From: Hyphomicrobium_A sp035517115
GTDB taxonomy: Bacteria > Pseudomonadota > Alphaproteobacteria > Rhizobiales > Hyphomicrobiaceae
Direction: 5' to 3'
Assembly (NCBI GenBank): GCA_035517115.1
Contig: DATIZL010000098.1
Span: forward strand, 1 to 15,570
Length of the DNA: 15,570 nt
Part shown: positions 1 to 7,635 of the stretch, piece after piece
Numbering within the stretch: position 1 is the stretch's first letter
Layout: each line of letters begins with the position of its first letter
Made by a program: the position numbers and the translations under genes
Notes under the pieces: generated by a model
Databases searched by the model: none
What the model saw: the letters and a program-made list of their open reading frames with translations, nothing else
Told to the model about the DNA's origin: nothing

Positions 1-77
1 GGGCCACTCGATAGCGAGGCCAGAAGGATCAGCCCTTGTCGGCCTTCGACTTCATGTCGGCCAGGATGCCGTCCCAA
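1..77 (-). repeat. Left arm of a 77-bp perfect inverted repeat
   Basis: Bases 1-77 are the exact reverse complement of 390-466. The pairing is x with 467-x, with no mismatch. The arm carries the last 16 codons and stop of the small secreted protein gene at 169-438, plus 28 bases of its downstream flank. The repeat is cut off by the window edge, so its true length is unknown. Beyond base 77 similarity continues at a much lower level to about 105. Confidence 0.95.
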
Positions 78-105
78 GCCCGGTACGGCGACACCTGTCG
101 CCAGC
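29..105 (-). pseudogene. Decayed 3' fragment of a second copy of the small secreted protein gene
   Basis: Read on the minus strand, this stretch ends in the same tail as the intact gene at 169-438 (WDGILADMKSKADKG, then TGA at 29-31). Upstream of that tail it reads SPYRAWDG where the intact copy has SPHGVWDG. One base is missing near 93-96 relative to the intact gene. In the tail's own frame a TAA follows a few codons further upstream, and I find no start codon or signal peptide. The alignment becomes unconvincing beyond about 105. I therefore read it as a truncated, frameshifted paralogue in inverted orientation. An assembly fold-back at a contig end is the main alternative, although the diverged segment next to the perfect repeat argues against a pure artefact. 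Confidence 0.55.
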
Positions 106-168
106 AGACTTAATCCATGAGGCAAGATCACCCGGCGGAGAAACCCCTCGTTTCAACTGGAGACTCCA

Positions 169-438
169 ATGAAGAGAATCGCTATTGCCGCGCTCGCCGC
201 CGCGTTGCTTGCCGGCGTGTCGCCCGCGTTCGCCAAGGAAGACTGCGCCGCCGGCTACAAGGACTTCCTCGGCAAGATGTCGGTCTTCGTGAACAAGATG
301 AGCGGCTACGAGCTGGCCGACGCGGTCCGCAAGTCGCTCGATGCCTACAACTCCTGCACCTCCGGCGACAGCTTCTCGCCGCACGGCGTTTGGGACGGCA
401 TCCTGGCCGACATGAAGTCGAAGGCCGACAAGGGCTGA
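169..438 (+). CDS. Small secreted protein of unknown function, 89 aa
   Basis: I do not recognise the family. Residues 1-22 form a classic Sec signal peptide: a positive MKR start, a hydrophobic Ala/Leu core, and a probable cleavage after AFA just before KEDC. The mature protein would be about 67 residues, hydrophilic and probably helical. It has two cysteines (C26 and C63) that could form one disulfide in the periplasm. The ATG at 169 is preceded by GGAGA at 159-163. The last 16 codons and the downstream flank are duplicated in inverted orientation at the window edge. A hairpin lies 23 bases after the stop. The metalloprotease gene follows on the same strand after 91 bp and is also exported, but nothing proves the two act together. 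Coding status is well supported by the signal peptide, ribosome binding site and codon use. The function is unknown. Confidence 0.8.
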   Translation: MKRIAIAALAAALLAGVSPAFAKEDCAAGYKDFLGKMSVFVNKMSGYELADAVRKSLDAYNSCTSGDSFSPHGVWDGILADMKSKADKG

Positions 439-466
439 TCCTTCTGGCCTCGCTATCGAGTGGCCC
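390..466 (+). repeat. Right arm of a 77-bp perfect inverted repeat
   Basis: This is the reverse complement of bases 1-77. It covers the final 16 codons of the small secreted protein gene (390-438) and 28 downstream bases, ending five bases inside the hairpin at 462-489. Identity covers coding and non-coding sequence alike, so it points to recent duplication, gene conversion or an assembly effect and not to protein-level selection. Confidence 0.95.
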
Positions 467-489
467 CTCGAGCGGCAGCCCGAGGGGCC
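462..489 (+). terminator. Hairpin after the small secreted protein gene, candidate terminator
   Basis: GGCCCCTCG (462-470) and CGAGGGGCC (481-489) form a perfect 9-bp GC-rich stem with a 10-base loop, starting 23 bases after the stop at 438. The 3' side is only mildly T-rich (TGATCGTCTCTCGTCC), so this is not a textbook intrinsic terminator. It may attenuate or stabilise the transcript ahead of the metalloprotease gene. Confidence 0.5.
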
Positions 490-529
490 CTGATCGTCTC
501 TCGTCCACGTTGTTCCGCGGAGTTTTGCC

Positions 530-2080
530 ATGCCGCGCACATCCGTAAAGTTCATCGTCCTCGCTGCCACGATCCTCGCCGGCTTCTGTCTCAAGGCTGT
601 AACCGCCGGCGACCAAGTCGACGCAATCCTTTCGCAGTTACCCGCCAAGAGCAGCGCCGAATACAAGGCGTTGCACGACCTCGCCGCTCCGACGGGGGGC
701 CAGGCTCTCGCCATGACGGGCGCGGAGATGTGGACCGTGCCGGCCGCCCGCTATACGGCGTTACGCGAAGCCGCGGCGAAGGAGGGCGTCAGCGTGCGCC
801 GTCTCGACGACAGCGCGAGCCCTGAGCTCGCCACTGTTATGACCGGCGCCAAGATGACGCCGGCGCAACAGGAAATGATGCACAAGACCATGGAATCGAA
901 GGCTGCGGTGGGCATGAGCATGATGAAGCTGCCCGACGCCGCCACCATGGAATACGCGCTGACGAAGAGGATGGACGCCCCTGCCGGAAGCGCGCCGCAG
1001 ACGATCCTGATTCCACTCAACGACAAGCTGACGGTCACGGCCCAACGTACCGAGATCAGCAAGACGCAAGACGGCTACATCTGGCGCGGCGTCATCGATG
1101 GCTCGGGCGAGCCCGTGACGCTGCTGTGGTGGCCGAGCGGCCGGCTCGCGGGAACGGTCATGTACAAAGACCACGCGTACGTCATCAAGAACCTCGAGGG
1201 AAGCATGCACGGCATGGTCGAGCTCTCGCCCGACAAGATGCCCCCCGATCATGGCGCCGCCAGCAAGGAAATGATGCAGAAGATGGGCATGCACAGCGAT
1301 CCGCTGGTGCATGACGGCGATGCGAGCATGATGCTGCCCGCAGCCATGCAACCGCCGCCGATGAAGCCGGTGCCGGTCGAGGGTGCGCCGAAGGACGCTG
1401 AAATCTCGCTCATCGTCGCCTACACCAAGAAGGCCGCGAGCCACTACACCGACATCGTGAAGGATCTGATCGACGTCGCCATCGCTCAAACCAACCAGTC
1501 GTTCCGCGACAGCGGCGCCGGTAACGTGCGCGTCAAGCTCGTCCACGCCTATGAGACCGACTACGTGGAGAACGGAAGCCACTTCGACCACGTCTACCGC
1601 TTCCGCAACAAGGGCGACGGCTACATGGACGAGATCCACGGCCTGCGCGAGAAGTACGCCGCCGACGTCGCCGTGCTCATCGTCGACGATCCCATGGGCT
1701 GCGGGTTGTCCATCCGCGTCGCCGCCGATGCGCCTGACGCGTTCGCGGCGATCCATCACGAATGTGCCTCTACCATGTATTCTCTGGCACATGAGATCGG
1801 GCACCTGATCGGCGCGCGTCACGATCGCGCGCTGGACGACAGCAGCCAGCCATTCCCCTATGGCCACGGCTTCGTGCACGGCAACGAGTGGCGCACGATG
1901 ATGAGCTACATGGAGAGCTGCGGCGGCTGTCAGCGGCGCCCGATCTGGTCGAGCCCCGACGTCAAGGTGGATGGAGTGCCCGCTGGCGACGCCGAGACCA
2001 ACAACGCCAAGGTCATCCGGGAGAATGCCGCGCGCGTCGCTGCCTTCCACACTGAATTGAACAAGGCAGCGAGCCGCTGA
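530..2080 (+). CDS. Secreted zinc metalloprotease, reprolysin/peptidyl-Asp (M12/M72) type
   Basis: This 516-aa exported metzincin-type endopeptidase has a signal peptide at residues 1-27 (hydrophobic core VLAATILAGFCL). The zinc motif HEIGHLIGARHD at 421-432 supplies ligands H421, H425 and H431 and catalytic E422. The Met-turn is RTMMSYMESC, with M461 the likely turn methionine. The tail IWSSPDVKVDGVPAGD resembles bacterial peptidyl-Asp metalloendopeptidases. Residues 28-285 are a probable propeptide or accessory region, and the catalytic domain starts near 290. Cysteines in DDPMGC, HHEC and ESCGGC may form disulfides. The region before the protease domain holds two methionine-rich stretches: 104-148 has 10 Met in 45 residues, and 226-278 has 11 Met and 4 His in 53. 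The ATG follows CGGAG at 517-521. The gene ends three bases from the convergent dipeptidase. The protease class is secure; the substrate and exact MEROPS family are inferred. Confidence 0.88.
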   Translation: MPRTSVKFIVLAATILAGFCLKAVTAGDQVDAILSQLPAKSSAEYKALHDLAAPTGGQALAMTGAEMWTVPAARYTALREAAAKEGVSVRRLDDSASPELATVMTGAKMTPAQQEMMHKTMESKAAVGMSMMKLPDAATMEYALTKRMDAPAGSAPQTILIPLNDKLTVTAQRTEISKTQDGYIWRGVIDGSGEPVTLLWWPSGRLAGTVMYKDHAYVIKNLEGSMHGMVELSPDKMPPDHGAASKEMMQKMGMHSDPLVHDGDASMMLPAAMQPPPMKPVPVEGAPKDAEISLIVAYTKKAASHYTDIVKDLIDVAIAQTNQSFRDSGAGNVRVKLVHAYETDYVENGSHFDHVYRFRNKGDGYMDEIHGLREKYAADVAVLIVDDPMGCGLSIRVAADAPDAFAAIHHECASTMYSLAHEIGHLIGARHDRALDDSSQPFPYGHGFVHGNEWRTMMSYMESCGGCQRRPIWSSPDVKVDGVPAGDAETNNAKVIRENAARVAAFHTELNKAASR

Positions 2081-2092
2081 GCCTCAAGCGGC
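2073..2092. terminator. Short inverted repeat at the junction of two convergent genes
   Basis: GCCGCT (2073-2078) and AGCGGC (2087-2092) form a 6-bp stem with an 8-base loop that overlaps both stop codons. It could act as a weak bidirectional terminator. There is no T-run on either side, so support is slight. Confidence 0.2.
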
Positions 2093-3478
2093 GAGCCGCT
2101 CGAGGATACGCGCCCAGCTGCGTGCCCCCTTCTTGAAGCTCTGCAGGTTATACTTCTCGTTGGGACTGTGGATGCGGTCGTCGTCGACGCCGAAGCCCAC
2201 GAGCAGGCTGTCGGTGCCGAGCACTTCGCGGAACGAGGATACGATCGGAATCGAGGCGCCGCACCCCATCATCACGGCGGGGCGCCCCCATTCCTCCTCG
2301 AGCGCCGCAGCCGCTGCCTGCATCGGCGCGGTCGAGGTCTCAAACGAGATGGCCGTGCTGGCCTGCGGGCTCGTGAACTCGACGCTGCAGTCGGGCGGAA
2401 GGTGCGCACGCACGAAGTCTTTGAGCCGCTCAACGATTTTTTCTGGGTCCTGGCCGGCAACGAGCCGGCAAGTGATCTTGGCCGAAGCCTTCGAAGGGAT
2501 CACGGTCTTGGTGCCGACGCCCTGGTAGCCGCCGGTGATGCCGTTGAACTCGAGTGTCGGCCGCGACCAGAGCTGCTCCAGGACCGAGTAGCCCGCTTCG
2601 CCTGCCGGCGCCTTCAATCCTACGGAGGCGAGAAACGCCTCGGGCTCGAACCCGAGCTTCCGCCACTGCTCGATCTGCGCCGGTGCAGGCGGGGCGACAC
2701 CGTCGTAGAAGCCCGGTACCGTCACTCGGCCACTGCCGTCGTGCATGGCCGCCAGCACGTGCGTGAGCGCGCGGATTGGATTCGTGGCCGGGCCGCCGTA
2801 GATGCCGGAGTGGAGGTCGCGCGAGGGCCCGGTGACGACGACCTCGAGCGCCGCGAGGCCGCGCAGCATGGTGGTGATGGCAGGCGTATCCTTGTCCCAT
2901 TGGCCCGTGTCGCACACGAGCACGAGGTCGGACTTCAGCTCTTTGCCGTACTGCTTGAGGAAGCCCGGCAGCGAGGCCGATCCGCACTCCTCCTCGCCCT
3001 CGATCAGCACAGACACGGCGAGCGGCAACTCACCGGCGACCGTCTTCCACGCACGCGCCGCGGCGAGGAAGGTCATGAGCTGGCCCTTGTTGTCCTCCGC
3101 GCCGCGCGCAACGATCACCTGGCCGTTGTGCGGGTCGGAGTCGATGTGGGGATCGAACGGCGCCGAATCCCAGAGTGCGACGGGGTCTGCCGGCTGCACG
3201 TCGTAGTGCCCGTAGAAGAGGACGTGGGGCGCGCCCGCTGCGACCTTGGGCCGGTCGTGGGCGACAACCATGGGGTGGCCGCCCGTGGGGACGACGCGGG
3301 CGTCAAAGCCGATATCGCGCAGCTCCTCGGCGCACCATTCGGCCGCCTGCCGGCAGCTCTCCTTGTAGGCAGGGTCCGTGGACACGCTCTCGATGCGCAA
3401 GAGCTCGAACAGGCGTGCGAGCGCGGCCTCGCTCGTCTCGTCCAAGGTCGTCAGCACTTGGTTCAGGGTTTCGCTCAT
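2084..3478 (-). CDS. M20 family metallopeptidase (dipeptidase)
   Basis: This 464-aa cytosolic binuclear-zinc hydrolase of the M20 family (ArgE/DapE/CPG2 fold) is probably a dipeptidase. The ligands are visible in order: H91 and D93 in GHYDVQP, bridging D129 in RGAEDNKGQ, the acidic pair E162/E163 in IEGEEECGS, D190 in LVLVCDTG, and a late H437 in DDRIHSPNEKYNL. A dimerisation domain should lie at about 205-330. The DVQP motif and the SPNEKYNL ending match the dipeptidase subgroup better than succinyl-diaminopimelate desuccinylases. I chose the ATG at 3478 because GGAGA lies 8 bases upstream. A longer frame opening 17 codons earlier starts inside the intergenic palindrome and lacks such a site. 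It is convergent with the metalloprotease and divergent from ppdK. A link to secreted proteolysis (peptide scavenging) is possible but is inference. The family is firm; the substrate is not. Confidence 0.92.
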   Translation of the reverse strand: MSETLNQVLTTLDETSEAALARLFELLRIESVSTDPAYKESCRQAAEWCAEELRDIGFDARVVPTGGHPMVVAHDRPKVAAGAPHVLFYGHYDVQPADPVALWDSAPFDPHIDSDPHNGQVIVARGAEDNKGQLMTFLAAARAWKTVAGELPLAVSVLIEGEEECGSASLPGFLKQYGKELKSDLVLVCDTGQWDKDTPAITTMLRGLAALEVVVTGPSRDLHSGIYGGPATNPIRALTHVLAAMHDGSGRVTVPGFYDGVAPPAPAQIEQWRKLGFEPEAFLASVGLKAPAGEAGYSVLEQLWSRPTLEFNGITGGYQGVGTKTVIPSKASAKITCRLVAGQDPEKIVERLKDFVRAHLPPDCSVEFTSPQASTAISFETSTAPMQAAAAALEEEWGRPAVMMGCGASIPIVSSFREVLGTDSLLVGFGVDDDRIHSPNEKYNLQSFKKGARSWARILERLAA

Positions 3479-3494
3479 AAAGTCCGTCTCCGAG

Positions 3495-3517
3495 GCACTG
3501 TCGGCCGACGACAGTGC
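3495..3517. promoter_or_regulatory. Inverted repeat between the dipeptidase gene and ppdK, candidate operator
   Basis: GCACTGTCG (3495-3503) and CGACAGTGC (3509-3517) form a perfect 9-bp inverted repeat with a 5-base spacer. It lies in the 152-bp region between two divergent genes, 17 bases upstream of the dipeptidase start codon and 113 bases upstream of the chosen ppdK start. It may be a dyad operator or a 5' UTR hairpin for the dipeptidase transcript. No regulator is encoded next to it. Confidence 0.4.
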
Positions 3518-3630
3518 GGGAAGGATCACCTTGCGTCAAAGGCGCAGTCAAAGGAACGTCCAAGCCAAGGGCGCCGTTTCATCCCGTTGCGAGCGTTGCC
3601 CCCATCTTTCGAGCACGCAAAGAGGCTGGT

Positions 3631-6414
3631 ATGGCAAAGGTTCAGCGCCGGGAAGCCGGCAAAGCATCGGCCATCGATGGAGCTGTGAAGATGTCTCAGC
3701 GGTCGGCGCGCGGCGAGCCGAAGTGGGTCTACGTCTTCGCCGCCGGCTACGTCGACGGGCGCGCCAGCATGACGGAGCTGCTCGGCGGCAAGGGTGCGAA
3801 CCTTGCCGAGATGGCGAGCCTCGGCTTGCCCGTGCCCCCCGGCCTCACGATCACCACGGCCGTGTGCGACGCTTACTATGCCAACGGGCGGGTGCTGCCC
3901 GAGGGCCTCAAGCCCCAGGTCGACAAGGCCTTGAAGCTCGTCGGCGATGCGGTCGGCGCGGCCCTCGGCGATGTGGAGCGGCCGCTGCTCGTCTCCGTGC
4001 GCTCGGGCGCGCGGGCCTCCATGCCCGGCATGATGGACACCATCCTCAACCTCGGGCTCAACGACAAGACGGTGGAGGGGCTCGCCAAGCGCTCCAAGGA
4101 TCGCCGCTTCGCCTACGACAGCTATCGCCGCTTCATCCAGATGTATGCGGACGTCGTGCTCGGCGTCGACCACGGCGTGTTCGAGGACATTCTGGAAAAC
4201 TTCAAGAACCTCAACGGGCTCTCGAGCGATACCGAACTCTCCGCCGAGGACTGGAGCGAGATCATCGAGGAGTACAAGTCGGCGGTAAAGGCTCAGCTTG
4301 GAAGCCCGTTTCCGCAGGATGTGAACGAGCAGCTCTACGGGGCCATCGCCGCGGTGTTCGGCTCCTGGCAGAACGCCCGCGCGAAGACGTACCGGCGGCT
4401 GCACGATATCCCGGATAGCTGGGGGACCGCCGTCACCGTCCAAGCTATGGTGTTCGGCAATCTCGGCGAGACGAGCGCGACCGGCGTTGCCTTCACGCGC
4501 AATCCCTCGACGGGAGCTAAGGAAGTCTACGGCGAGTTCCTGCTCAACGCGCAGGGTGAGGACGTGGTCGCCGGCATCCGCACGCCGCAGCCTCTTACGG
4601 AGAAGGCGCGCAAGGAATCGTCCGAGGACAACCCTTCGCTCGAGACCCTGATGCCCGAGCTCTACGGCACGCTCACATCGGTCTTCGCGCGGCTCGAGAA
4701 GCATTACCGTGATATGCAGGACGTGGAGTTCACCATCGAGAACGGCAAGCTGTGGATCCTGCAGACGCGCTCGGGCAAGCGCACGGCCGAGGCGGCGTTG
4801 CGGATCGCCGTCGATCTCGCCGAGGCCGGTGTCCTCTCCAGGGAAGCGGCTGTGATGCGGGTCAATCCGGCCGCGCTCGACCAGCTCCTGCACCCGACGC
4901 TCGACCCGGACGCCAAAAAGGACGTGATTGCCGTGGGGTTGCCTGCCTCGCCTGGCGCCGCGGCGGGCGAGATCGTGTTCACGGCGGACGATGCAGAAGC
5001 CGAGCGCGCGCGCGGCCGCGAGATCATCCTGGTGCGCCAGGAGACGAGCCCGGAGGACATCCACGGCATGCATGCCGCGGCTGGCGTCCTGACTGCGCGG
5101 GGCGGCATGACGAGCCACGCCGCAGTGGTCGCGCGCGGCATGGGACGCCCATGCGTGTCGGGTGTCGGCGTGCTGCGCATCGATGCGGAAGCGGGGACGA
5201 TGCAAGTCGGCGCGCGCGTGTTTAAGAAGGGCGACCTCATCACAATCGACGGCGGCACCGGCCAAGTCCTGAACGGCCGCGCCAAGATGCGTCAGCCGGA
5301 GCTATCCGGCGCCTTCGCCACATTGATGGGTTGGGCGGACGCACAGCGGCGGTTGTCCGTGCGCGCCAACGCCGACACGCCGCGCGACGTGCGCCAGGCG
5401 CGCGAGTTCGGGGCCGAGGGTATCGGGCTTTGTCGCACCGAGCACATGTTCTTCGATGCGACCCGCATCCTCGCTGTGCGCCAGATGATCCTCGCCGACG
5501 ATGAGGCCGGGCGGCGCAAGGCGCTGGCGACGATCCTTCCCATGCAGCGCACCGATTTCGAGCAGATCTTCAAGATCATGAGCGGGCTGCCGGTGACCAT
5601 CCGGCTCCTCGACCCGCCGCTGCACGAGTTTCTGCCCAAAGAGGATCACGAGATCGTTGAAATCGCCGCGGAGATCGGCGTGTCCGTGGAGAAGCTCAAA
5701 GCCCGCATCGCCGACCTGTCCGAGTTCAATCCCATGCTCGGTTTCCGCGGCTGCCGGCTCGGTATCCGCTATCCCGAGATCACCGAGATGCAGGCGCGCG
5801 CCATCTTCGAGGCCGCACTCAACACCGGGAAGGAGACGGGAAAGCCGGTCAAGGTGGAGGTCATGGTGCCGCTCGTCGCCTACCGGCGCGAGTTCGAGAT
5901 CGTGCGCGAGATTATTGTGAACGTTGCGCGCATGGTGGAGCTGGAGAGCCGGGCAACCCTCGACTATTCGATCGGGACGATGATCGAGCTGCCGCGCGCC
6001 GCGCTGAAAGCGGGTGAGCTGGCCGCGGGAGAGGATGGCGCACAGTTCTTTTCGTTTGGCACCAACGACCTTACGCAGACGACGCTCGGCCTCTCCCGCG
6101 ATGACGCAGCGCCGATCCTCGATGCTTACTTGGACCGAAAAGTCTTCACGATCGACCCGTTCGTGTCGATCGACGTCTCGGGCGTCGGCGAGCTCATCCG
6201 CATTGCCACCGAGCGCGGCCGCGAGGCCAATCCGCGGCTCAAGGTTGGCATCTGCGGGGAGCACGGCGGGGAATCGAAGTCGGTCGAGTTCTTCGACGAG
6301 CTGGGGCTCGACTACGTATCCTGCTCACCCTACCGGGTACCGGTGGCGCGGCTCGCTGCAGCACAGGCCGCCATCCGCCAGAAGGGCGGCGACAGCTCCG
6401 GCGTAAGCGACTAG
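3631..6414 (+). CDS. ppdK: Pyruvate phosphate dikinase
   Basis: PPDK (927 aa from this start) interconverts PEP + AMP + PPi and pyruvate + ATP + Pi, linking glycolysis and gluconeogenesis in the cytosol. The N-terminal nucleotide-binding domain starts at KWVYVF (residue 31), followed by LLGGKGANLAEMASLGLPVPPG and VRSGARASMPGMMDTILNLG. The central phosphohistidine domain has GGMTSHAAVVARG with catalytic H496 (codon 5116-5118) and the neighbouring threonine that is the regulatory site in this family. The C-terminal PEP/pyruvate TIM barrel has FGTNDLTQTTLG and VGICGEHGGES with catalytic C875 (codon 6253-6255). I chose the ATG at 3631 because AAAGAGG sits at 3619-3625. The ATG at 3691 is a rival start with GGAG 8 bases upstream and would give 907 aa, nearer the usual 870-900. 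Sequence upstream of 3631 in this frame looks non-coding. It is divergent from the dipeptidase gene. Confidence 0.96.
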   Translation: MAKVQRREAGKASAIDGAVKMSQRSARGEPKWVYVFAAGYVDGRASMTELLGGKGANLAEMASLGLPVPPGLTITTAVCDAYYANGRVLPEGLKPQVDKALKLVGDAVGAALGDVERPLLVSVRSGARASMPGMMDTILNLGLNDKTVEGLAKRSKDRRFAYDSYRRFIQMYADVVLGVDHGVFEDILENFKNLNGLSSDTELSAEDWSEIIEEYKSAVKAQLGSPFPQDVNEQLYGAIAAVFGSWQNARAKTYRRLHDIPDSWGTAVTVQAMVFGNLGETSATGVAFTRNPSTGAKEVYGEFLLNAQGEDVVAGIRTPQPLTEKARKESSEDNPSLETLMPELYGTLTSVFARLEKHYRDMQDVEFTIENGKLWILQTRSGKRTAEAALRIAVDLAEAGVLSREAAVMRVNPAALDQLLHPTLDPDAKKDVIAVGLPASPGAAAGEIVFTADDAEAERARGREIILVRQETSPEDIHGMHAAAGVLTARGGMTSHAAVVARGMGRPCVSGVGVLRIDAEAGTMQVGARVFKKGDLITIDGGTGQVLNGRAKMRQPELSGAFATLMGWADAQRRLSVRANADTPRDVRQAREFGAEGIGLCRTEHMFFDATRILAVRQMILADDEAGRRKALATILPMQRTDFEQIFKIMSGLPVTIRLLDPPLHEFLPKEDHEIVEIAAEIGVSVEKLKARIADLSEFNPMLGFRGCRLGIRYPEITEMQARAIFEAALNTGKETGKPVKVEVMVPLVAYRREFEIVREIIVNVARMVELESRATLDYSIGTMIELPRAALKAGELAAGEDGAQFFSFGTNDLTQTTLGLSRDDAAPILDAYLDRKVFTIDPFVSIDVSGVGELIRIATERGREANPRLKVGICGEHGGESKSVEFFDELGLDYVSCSPYRVPVARLAAAQAAIRQKGGDSSGVSD

Positions 6415-6418
6415 GCGC

Positions 6419-6643
6419 TCACCACCAGCCGCGGCGCTCTTGCTCGTCGAGCGAGGGTTTGCGCGGGCGCACGCCGTCGTACTTCGGCAAGAGCAGGATG
6501 AACAGCAGCATGGGCGGCAGCACGAAGCACCACGCAATCCAGAACGAGTAGTCGCGGTTCTTCACGCCCGCCAGCACGCCGCCGAGGAACGCGGAGGCGA
6601 GGGCAATGAGGCCCCAGACGACGATATCGCGCGTGAAATCCAT
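6419..6643 (-). CDS. Small two-helix membrane protein, 74 aa, unknown function
   Basis: No family was recognised. There are two hydrophobic segments: roughly residues 7-26 (VVWGLIALASAFLGGVLAGV) and 33-52 (FWIAWCFVLPPMLLFILLLP). A short charged loop (KNRDYS) joins them and a basic and acidic tail (RPRKPSLDEQERRGWW) follows. It should be an inner-membrane protein. The charge distribution would place the tail in the cytoplasm under the positive-inside rule. The ATG at 6643 is preceded by GAGG about 10 bases upstream. It is transcribed in the same direction as nadC but begins 122 bp past the nadC stop, so it may have its own promoter. It ends four bases from the convergent ppdK stop. Small conserved proteins of this shape occur in Hyphomicrobiales, but I can assign no role. 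Confidence 0.75.
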   Translation of the reverse strand: MDFTRDIVVWGLIALASAFLGGVLAGVKNRDYSFWIAWCFVLPPMLLFILLLPKYDGVRPRKPSLDEQERRGWW

Positions 6644-6765
6644 GGCGGCGGTGCCTCAACAGGAAGTGTGGCGACCGATCGAGGCGTCTTGAGGTGGCCA
6701 GGTGGCGGTTGCGCACAACTCCTGCGCAGCAACTGTGGCAAAATCAAGCGTCATCTCGCCGCCTG

Positions 6766-7635
6766 TTAACCGGCGGGTTCGAAGTCGAGCCCCACGTCGA
6801 GGCTCGGCGCGGAATGGGTGAGCGCCCCCACCGAGATGAGATCGACGCCGGTTTCGGCAATCTGCCGTACCGTGTCGAGAGTTACACCGCCTGACGCTTC
6901 TGTGACAGTGCGCCCCGCCACTTTGTCGACCGCGGCCTTCAGCATGGGGACGGGCATGTTGTCGAGCAGCACGGCATCGGGCTTTTGCGCCAGCGCCTCG
7001 TCGAGCTCGGCGAGCGTCGTCACCTCGACCTCGATCTTGACCATATGGCCGGCACGACTGCGAATGCCCGTCATGGCCTTAGCGATGCTCCCCGCCGCCG
7101 CGATGTGGTTGTCCTTGATCAGGATCGCGTCGTAGAGCCCGAAGCGGTGATTGAGGGCGCCCCCCGCGCGCACGGCGTGCTTCTCGAATGCGCGCAGACC
7201 GGGCGTGGTCTTGCGCGTGTCGATAATCCGCGCGCGCGTGCCTCTTATTTTTTCCACGTAAGCGCGCGTCAGCGTGGCGATGCCGCTCAAGTGGCCGAGA
7301 AAGTTGAGCGCTACCCGCTCGGCGCCCAAGAGGGCGCGGGCATTGCCGGAGACGAGTGCGATGACGTCGCCTGGCTTGAGCTGACCGCCATCGGCGATGA
7401 GCACCTCAACGCTCGTCTCCGCATCGAGCGCCTTGAAGGCGGCCTCGACCAGCTGCGTGCCGGCGACGACCCCTGCCTTGCGCGTTGCGATGACGCCCGA
7501 TGCCCGGGCTCCCGCAGGGATAGTGGCTTCGGAGGTGATGTCGCCAGCGAGCCCCAGATCCTCGGCCAGCGCCGCGGCGACTGCTGCCTCGACGAGCTCG
7601 CGGGGCAGGCGGAGGTCGGGAGTGATCGCGCTCAT
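6766..7635 (-). CDS. nadC: Nicotinate-nucleotide pyrophosphorylase (quinolinate phosphoribosyltransferase)
   Basis: NadC (289 aa) joins quinolinate to PRPP, giving nicotinate mononucleotide, CO2 and PPi, the last step of de novo synthesis before the shared NAD pathway. Family motifs are all present: R107 in GAERVALNFLGHLSGIAT, DTRKTTPGLR at 139-148, H163/R164 in GGALNHRFGLYDA, K174 in LIKDNHI, the acidic IEVEVTT strand, and D225 in LLDNMP. The start at 7635 is chosen because its ATG overlaps the nadB stop in an ATGA, giving translational coupling. An ATG three codons upstream at 7644 is also in frame (MLRMSAI). It is the last of three nad genes on this strand and probably depends on the nadA promoter. 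Length and motifs are normal. Confidence 0.96.
   Translation of the reverse strand: MSAITPDLRLPRELVEAAVAAALAEDLGLAGDITSEATIPAGARASGVIATRKAGVVAGTQLVEAAFKALDAETSVEVLIADGGQLKPGDVIALVSGNARALLGAERVALNFLGHLSGIATLTRAYVEKIRGTRARIIDTRKTTPGLRAFEKHAVRAGGALNHRFGLYDAILIKDNHIAAAGSIAKAMTGIRSRAGHMVKIEVEVTTLAELDEALAQKPDAVLLDNMPVPMLKAAVDKVAGRTVTEASGGVTLDTVRQIAETGVDLISVGALTHSAPSLDVGLDFEPAG

Noticed and set aside
761..2050. A 429-codon antisense frame over the metalloprotease gene
   Set aside because: The plus strand carries the zinc motif, signal peptide and ribosome binding site. The antisense protein is low-complexity His/Val/Arg sequence.
2168..5265. Very long antisense reading frames over the dipeptidase and ppdK genes (for example 2168-3688 on + and 3526-5265 on -)
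   Set aside because: They lie opposite well-supported enzymes, are rich in Arg/His/Gly/Ala as expected of GC-rich shadow frames, and show no domain motif or ribosome binding site.
6708..6733. Imperfect hairpin downstream of nadC (GTTGC...GCAAC)
   Set aside because: It has only a 5-bp stem plus a bulge and no T-run on the minus strand, which is too weak to call a terminator.
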